DNA from: Clavelina lepadiformis
Lineage: Eukaryota > Chordata > Ascidiacea > Aplousobranchia > Clavelinidae
Direction of reading: 5' to 3'
Assembly: GCF_947623445.1 (NCBI RefSeq)
Contig: NC_135242.1
Coordinates: forward strand, 1,426,001-1,490,000
Length of the DNA: 64,000 bases
Below the pieces are notes generated by a model, which was not told the origin of the DNA, made no database searches, and worked only from the letters and a program-made list of their open reading frames with translations. Positions 58,740-64,000 of this stretch are shown here, one piece after another. The stretch's first letter is position 1. Every line of letters starts with the position of its first letter. Both the position numbers and the translations under genes were made by a program.

Positions 58740-59822
58740 ATGGAGTGTCATCCAGTTGGTATGCAAGTTGACGTTTTATTGAAAGCATTCAGTGATATGA
58801 TTTCACAAGAATTTAAATCAATGCGACAAGATATGAGGAAGGAATTTAAACAAATGCAAGAAAGCATGGAAGATGTGATTTCAACACGTCTTGCAGAGAT
58901 AAAGAAAACTGAAACCATGAACAATGCAATGCCAGTTGAAGAAACATCACAAACGACAATTGTAAAATCAGATACCAGCCTTAATATTGAGGAAGTTTAT
59001 TCTGAGAAGGCACCAGTCTTTCCTCTTGTTGAAGCTATCAAAGAAGAACCTTTGCTGTTGGAAGAATATGAGGATTCACAGATTAAGATTGATGACCCAA
59101 ATATATCCATATTCAATGAATTTCGTCCTCAATCAGATGTTGGAGTGAATGCCACAGTCAAAATTGTTAAACCACAAAGCTGTGTTGCAAGAAACTCACA
59201 TGAAGATTGCAGCGATTCTGTGGAGATGTTTCTCGATAAATCCACTGCAATTGAAGGTACTAATGCTTGCAAAGTTGATGCTCAGTTGCTTGTTGGAAAT
59301 AACAAAGAAAAGCAGTTTTCTTGCAATTTTTGTGATAAATCATTCAAATATAAACAAAACTTGAAAGCTCATCTAAGAGCTCACACAGGTGAGCGACCTT
59401 ATCAATGCCAAGCTTGTCAAAAATCATTTATCCAAAGCAGCAATTTAAAAACTCATATGAGAACTCATACTGGAGAGCGACCTTATCAATGCAATGTGTG
59501 CCACAAGGCATTTTGCGTTAGTAGCAATTTGAAAAGTCATATGAGAATCCACACTGGTGAGCGACCTTATCCATGCGATGTGTGCCACAAGTCATTTACC
59601 CGAAGCAGCAGTTTAAAAGATCATATGAATTTCCACACTGGAAAGCGACCTTATAAATGCGATGTGTGTCACAAGTCCTTTACCCAAAGCTGCCATTTAA
59701 TTTATCATATGAGAACTCACACTGGAGAGCGACCTTATCAATGCCAAGTGTGTCAAAAGTCATTTTCCCATAAGAGTAATTTGCGAAGACATGAAACTAT
59801 TCACACTGGAAAGCGACCTTGA
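58740..59822 (+). CDS. Tandem C2H2 zinc-finger protein E (six fingers, intact)
   Basis: 360 aa from the ATG of MECHPVGMQVDVLL; a pyrimidine tract and CAG 38 bp upstream suggest a spliced 5' leader. Residues 1-60: family leader with coil [16 protein letters not shown] and QESMEDVIS. Residues 61-190: one acidic module ([30 protein letters not shown]) and the linker [15 protein letters not shown]. Residues 193-360: six C2H2 fingers with TGERPY or TGKRPY linkers. Putative base-contact residues (-1,2,3,6) are YQNA, QSNT, VSNS, RSSD, QCHY and HSNR. It is the cleanest member and the best reference for the family. The stop falls right after the last linker Pro, where longer paralogs continue. Confidence 0.9.
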   Translation: MECHPVGMQVDVLLKAFSDMISQEFKSMRQDMRKEFKQMQESMEDVISTRLAEIKKTETMNNAMPVEETSQTTIVKSDTSLNIEEVYSEKAPVFPLVEAIKEEPLLLEEYEDSQIKIDDPNISIFNEFRPQSDVGVNATVKIVKPQSCVARNSHEDCSDSVEMFLDKSTAIEGTNACKVDAQLLVGNNKEKQFSCNFCDKSFKYKQNLKAHLRAHTGERPYQCQACQKSFIQSSNLKTHMRTHTGERPYQCNVCHKAFCVSSNLKSHMRIHTGERPYPCDVCHKSFTRSSSLKDHMNFHTGKRPYKCDVCHKSFTQSCHLIYHMRTHTGERPYQCQVCQKSFSHKSNLRRHETIHTGKRP

Positions 59823-60079
59823 CAATGTTTTTGTTTTAGTCAAAAGTCATTTGCGTTGAAACGATAATTATTAACACATATTAACACTTACATTGGGGCA
59901 ATGTAAATATTTTGAAAAGATGTTTAGACAAAAACGTAGTCTTGAAAATTATTTACAAACCATTTATCCAAATGCTGCATCCATTTGTTTATGTGTTTAT
60001 TTGTCCATTTTAATTAATTAAAATTGTATGTTTCATGAAACATAAAATTGCACTATGTGGTTGCTTTTGGCAAATAGGT

Positions 60080-60925
60080 TGTTTTTTGATGAAGTTCATT
60101 CAGAGAATAAGTCAGGTTTTCCACTTATCGAAGTATTCATAGAAGATCCTTTGCTGTTGCAGAGTTGGGAGGTTTCTGAAACTGGTCATCCAAGTATGTC
60201 CATTTCAAGTATGTTTTGTTATCAATCGGAGGTTGGAGTTAATGCCACAGCTAAGGCTGTTGTACCCCAAATAGGTTTGAAGCAGATCTTTCCGAAAAGG
60301 CATCAATTTATCCTCAATTTGATGTTATTGAAGAGGAATCTTTATCATTGAAAAAATATGAGGTTTCACATACAGATTGATGACCCAACTACCTTCATAT
60401 TGAATAAATCAACTTCTCAATCAGAGATTGGAGTAAGTACCACAGTTAAAATGGTTGTTCCTTGAAGTTGTGTTGTAAGAAACTCAGATGAAGAATGCAG
60501 CAATTCTGTGGAAATGTTTCTCGATAAACCCAGCGTAAGTGATAGATTCAGTGCTTGCAAAGTTGATGCTCACTTGTTTGTTGGAAATAACTAAGAAAAG
60601 CATTTTTCTTCCTTGTTTTGTGAAAAATCATTCAAATGCAAAACCAACTTCAAATCTCATCTAAGAACTCACACAGGAGAGCGACCTTATCAATGAAATG
60701 TTTGTGAAACGTCATTTGCCCGAAGAATATTATTCAAAAATCACAAAAGAATCTACACCGGAGAGCGTAATTATCAATGCTAGGTGGGTGAAAAGTCATT
60801 TACCCAAACCAGCCATTTTAAAACTGTAATAAAAACTTACACTGAAGAGCAACCTCATCAATGCCAGTTGTGTCAAATTTAATTAACCAGAATCACAAAT
60901 TTGCAAGATCATATGACTCCCTATT
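60080..60925 (+). pseudogene. Tandem zinc-finger relic G, B-type acidic module
   Basis: It begins in the acidic module without leader or coil: SENKSGFPLIEVFIEDPLLL, QSWEVSETGHPSMSIS, then a frame change, IEEESLSLKKYEVS, and ISTSQSEIGVSTTVKMV. The QSWEVSE and SMS text is closest to copy B. Finger relics at 60600-60880 (CEKSFKCKTNFKSH, CETSFARRILFKNH) contain several stops. Only weak coding potential remains. Confidence 0.75.
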
Positions 60926-60999
60926 ATAGCACAATCAAATCAATCATCATCCAATTTGCAAGATCCTTTGATTACTATGATAATAATAGCATAATCAAA

Positions 61000-61155
61000 C
61001 CATGGAGTGTCATCCAGGTAATATGTGAGTTGATGTTTTATTCAAGGCAATCAGTGAGTTGATGTTTTGGAAACAATCAGTGATAGGATATCACATGAAT
61101 TCAAATCAATGCGATTCGATATGGAGATGAAAGAAACAAAGGAAACTGAAACCAT
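61000..61155 (+). pseudogene. Leader fragment split by an LTR fossil
   Basis: MECHPGNM-type text and MRFDMEMKETKETETI run up to 61155, and the fragment resumes at 61554 with the MNVAMSH text. A partial internal repeat of the leader start (about 61026-61075) is also found at 63660-63715, so these two fragments share a recent ancestor. Confidence 0.7.
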
Positions 61156-61553
61156 TGTGATAAATATATCACTTAATGGAATATAAAATTGTTTACTACA
61201 TAGAATTCTCATCTATGGAATCAGTGAAGCATAACACTGCGTGACGTAATCGATTGTTCCCTTGTGCTTGCATTTTGATTCATTCAGCCTTTTTGGTTTT
61301 TACGCTCAACGCCGCAACATGTCTTCGTGCTGTTGCTGTCACAATGCTCTATCTTGATTTGTTCTTTCAAAGAAGTTTCAAATATAATCAGATTATACAG
61401 TTGTCGAGGTGTACAATTGATTCTAAGATTAGGAGAAGCGAAACAACGACCTGAGACTCATTTATTATCGAGGACTACAATTCTACAGACAAACATTGTA
61501 ATTGAAGTGGTCGTCCTTACAGGCTAAGGTACCATTATACCCCTTTCATTACA
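61156..61553. mobile_element. Solo LTR fossil
   Basis: 398 bp starting TGTGATAA and ending CATTACA (TG...CA), flanked on both sides by CCAT, a 4-bp target duplication. It splits a leader fragment whose uninterrupted form is known from neighbouring units, so the boundaries are well defined. No internal region is present; it is a solo LTR left by recombination. A related, older copy lies at 40883-41225. A Ty3-like or BEL-like origin is possible. Intact target duplication suggests a relatively young insertion. Confidence 0.68.
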
Positions 61554-62312
61554 CCATGAACGTTGCAATGTCCCACTGAAGAAACATCACTACCATTAGT
61601 GTCAGATCACTACTATGTGTTTTCCTAAGAATCCCATTACCATTATGCATTGCATTTTGTTTGTCTTTTTTGTTGAATTCTTTAGCAATATGACAAAGTA
61701 ATGCCTGGAAGCATTGTGTGTGAGGAAATTTCATCGCATCTCGCTGAAGCATTGTTTGTATTAAAACGATTGTTTAACCAGGTTGAAACTCAACCAAGCA
61801 AGGCAATTCGAAACGTTATTAATCATCATTAAATTAAACAATGATATCATAAACGAAACGGTTGGAATACTTTTAATCAACTCAATGGTCATTGATAAGT
61901 GATTTTCAACAACTCATCAAACAGACTTTAACATTTTATTCGGATATAATTTTCCTAAATGTGTTTCTCTAATATTTTTACGTGATTTGAGCACTGTTTA
62001 TGGTATGTGTGTATACCACTGTTTATGTATACCACTGTGTGTAATTTTATTCAAAATGATTTCATGTGTTTCGCATCTTGAAACTATACCGAAGTCTTTA
62101 GAAGCTTTCTTTCAAAACAACAGGGATTGTTTTTGTATGTGACAGTTACTGCTGTTCTTTACTTTGTAGTAAATTTTGAAAAAATTAATTTAGATTTATT
62201 ATTTTTATTCCAACAGTTTTGGTTACATTTGATCAGTTTTCCGCTATCAAAAAAACCTAATATTTTAAGTTTTTTTCAGCAAATAGGTTATAAGTTGTAT
62301 GATAATCAGGTA

Positions 62313-63582
<1,270 letters not shown>

Positions 63583-63639
63583 AGAACACCGATTTGCAAG
63601 ATCCTTTGATTACTATGATAATAATAGCATAATCAAACC

Positions 63640-63925
63640 ATGGGGTGTCATCCGGGTAATATGCGAGTTGATGATTTATTCAAGGCAATCAGTGAGTTGA
63701 TGTTTTATTGGAAACAATCAGTGATATGATATCACATGAATTCAAATCAATGCGATTGGATACGCAGATGGAAGAAACAAAAAGAAACTGAAACCATGAA
63801 CATTGCAATGTCCCACCGAAGAAACATCACTACCATTAGTGTCAGATCACAAGTATGTATTTTCCTAAGACTCCCATTACCATTATGCGTTGCATTTTGT
63901 TTGTTTTTTCCCTTGAATTTTTAAG
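63640..63925 (+). pseudogene. Leader fragment at window end
   Basis: GCHPGNM-type leader text, a duplicated leader piece, then ISHEFKSMRLDTQMEE, TETMNIAMSHRRNITTIS and the shared IFLRLPLPLCVAF tail. Same class as the fragments near 47848 and 57780. The array evidently continues beyond the window. Confidence 0.65.
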
Positions 63926-64000
63926 CAATATGACAAAGTAATGTCTAGTAGCATTGTGTTTGAGGAAATGTTTTCGCATTTCGCTGAGGTATTGTTTACA

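Overview
The window is metazoan nuclear DNA, AT-rich, with compact genes and short GT-AG introns. The most likely source is an ascidian tunicate, probably a Ciona relative. The reasons are a tandem CYP1-like P450 cluster (tunicates are known to carry tunicate-specific CYP1 genes), a single protein 4.1 gene, and small introns. This assignment is inference; species was not established.

Layout. (1) 1-2.3 kb holds a decayed LINE reverse-transcriptase fragment and otherwise empty DNA. (2) 2.3-10.1 kb, minus strand, is a 20-exon protein 4.1 (EPB41-like) gene rebuilt to an 835-aa protein. (3) 12.8-27.4 kb, plus strand, is a three-member P450 array: two intact five-exon genes flank a copy with two frame-disrupting changes, and a stray last-exon fragment lies between them. 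Between the first two P450 loci sits a truncated pogo-like DNA transposon with a PHD-like finger. A piggyBac-like MITE appears to have enlarged intron 1 of the first gene. (4) 28.0-30.4 kb, minus strand, is an ACBD6-like gene (acyl-CoA-binding domain plus ankyrin repeats). It is head-to-head with (5) an intronless PSMD12 (26S proteasome lid subunit Rpn5) at 31.3-32.7 kb. (6) 34.0-39.4 kb, minus strand, is a complete RNF144-type RBR ubiquitin ligase with a C-terminal membrane anchor. (7) 42.0-64.0 kb is a C2H2 zinc-finger region. One diverged single-exon gene is followed by a tandem family sharing an unrecognised N-terminal segment, a repeated acidic module with an IKEEP motif, and 6-8 fingers. 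Two members are intact; at least five others are broken, truncated or reduced to leader fragments. Transposon and solo-LTR insertions have landed in this array.

The housekeeping genes (4.1, ACBD6, PSMD12, RNF144) look ordinary and complete. The two tandem families (P450 and zinc finger) show birth-and-death evolution and hold most of the interest. The strongest candidates for something undescribed are the zinc-finger family, with its novel N-terminal domain and sumoylation-like repeat, and a 1.6-kb inverted-repeat element at 53.8-55.4 kb encoding a transposase-like protein of a family I cannot name.
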